Of a DNA stretch of 15,301 nt, positions 15,271 to 15,301 are shown one piece after another. Source of the DNA: Candidatus Rubrivivax defluviihabitans. Lineage in GTDB: Bacteria > Pseudomonadota > Gammaproteobacteria > Burkholderiales > Burkholderiaceae_C. Below the pieces are notes generated by a model, which saw nothing but the letters and a program-made list of their open reading frames with translations, was not told where the DNA came from and made no database searches. Made by a program: the position numbers and the translations under genes. Numbering within the stretch: position 1 is the stretch's first letter; each line of letters begins with the position of its first letter. The stretch covers positions 1 through 15,301 of the forward strand of contig JADJMW010000006.1 of NCBI GenBank assembly GCA_016709385.1, written 5' to 3'.

Positions 15271-15301
15271 GAAATGGGGCTCGGGACCTTCGATAACGAA
15301 C

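Noticed and set aside
1..15301. CRISPR arrays, tRNA or rRNA genes, prophage or transposase genes
   Set aside because: No regularly spaced repeats, cloverleaf sequences, rRNA motifs, DDE transposase or phage proteins were seen on either strand; the intron is the only mobile element.

Overview
The window is GC-rich, densely coded DNA from a betaproteobacterium, most likely Burkholderiales (Comamonadaceae / Rubrivivax-Leptothrix type). I base that on codon use, a MetH that lacks its homocysteine domain and sits behind a candidate SAH riboswitch, an AlgZ/LytS-type kinase with a LytTR regulator, and the character of the Rep, PotF and acyl-CoA synthetase proteins. It reads as ordinary chromosome carrying one mobile element, a group II intron. 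No phage, plasmid, CRISPR array, tRNA or rRNA is visible.

Layout. 1-521 (minus): partial Uma2/DUF820 nuclease-fold gene. 579-694: -10 box and SAH-riboswitch-like RNA. 763-3412 (plus): cobalamin-dependent methionine synthase, large subunit only. 3468-3818 (plus): small thioredoxin-like protein. 3869-5920 (plus): Rep helicase. 5932-6585 (plus): YhhN-family membrane protein. 6614-11097 (minus): a two-component operon, sensor kinase first and LytTR response regulator second, split by a roughly 2.07 kb group II intron (7512-9578) carrying its own reverse transcriptase/maturase. 11425-13122 (plus): long-chain acyl-CoA synthetase. 13157-13604 (plus): PaaI-type thioesterase. 13629-14084 (minus): small membrane-anchored protein of unknown function. 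14145-15255 (minus): PotF-like polyamine-binding protein.

How the genes relate. The riboswitch would couple MetH output to S-adenosylhomocysteine, the by-product of SAM-dependent methylation. The kinase and regulator form a cognate pair. The intron lies in sense orientation between them, and its predicted 3' splice site is two bases before the regulator's start codon. The acyl-CoA synthetase and thioesterase probably form an operon with opposing activities on acyl-CoA.

Quality warning. Seven of the twelve protein genes (Uma2, metH, the response regulator, the maturase, the acyl-CoA synthetase, the thioesterase and potF) contain small indels, mostly at or beside short homopolymers, while the intervening sequence stays clearly homologous and GC-biased. 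Sequencing or assembly error is the simplest explanation. Coordinates for these genes span the whole reconstructed gene. Two lesions are larger: loss of the cobalamin-binding loop in metH (about 50 bases) and loss of about 8 bases near its end.

I did not find a clearly new biological system. The most interesting items are the intron at the kinase/regulator junction, the SAH-riboswitch candidate, and the missing B12 loop of MetH.
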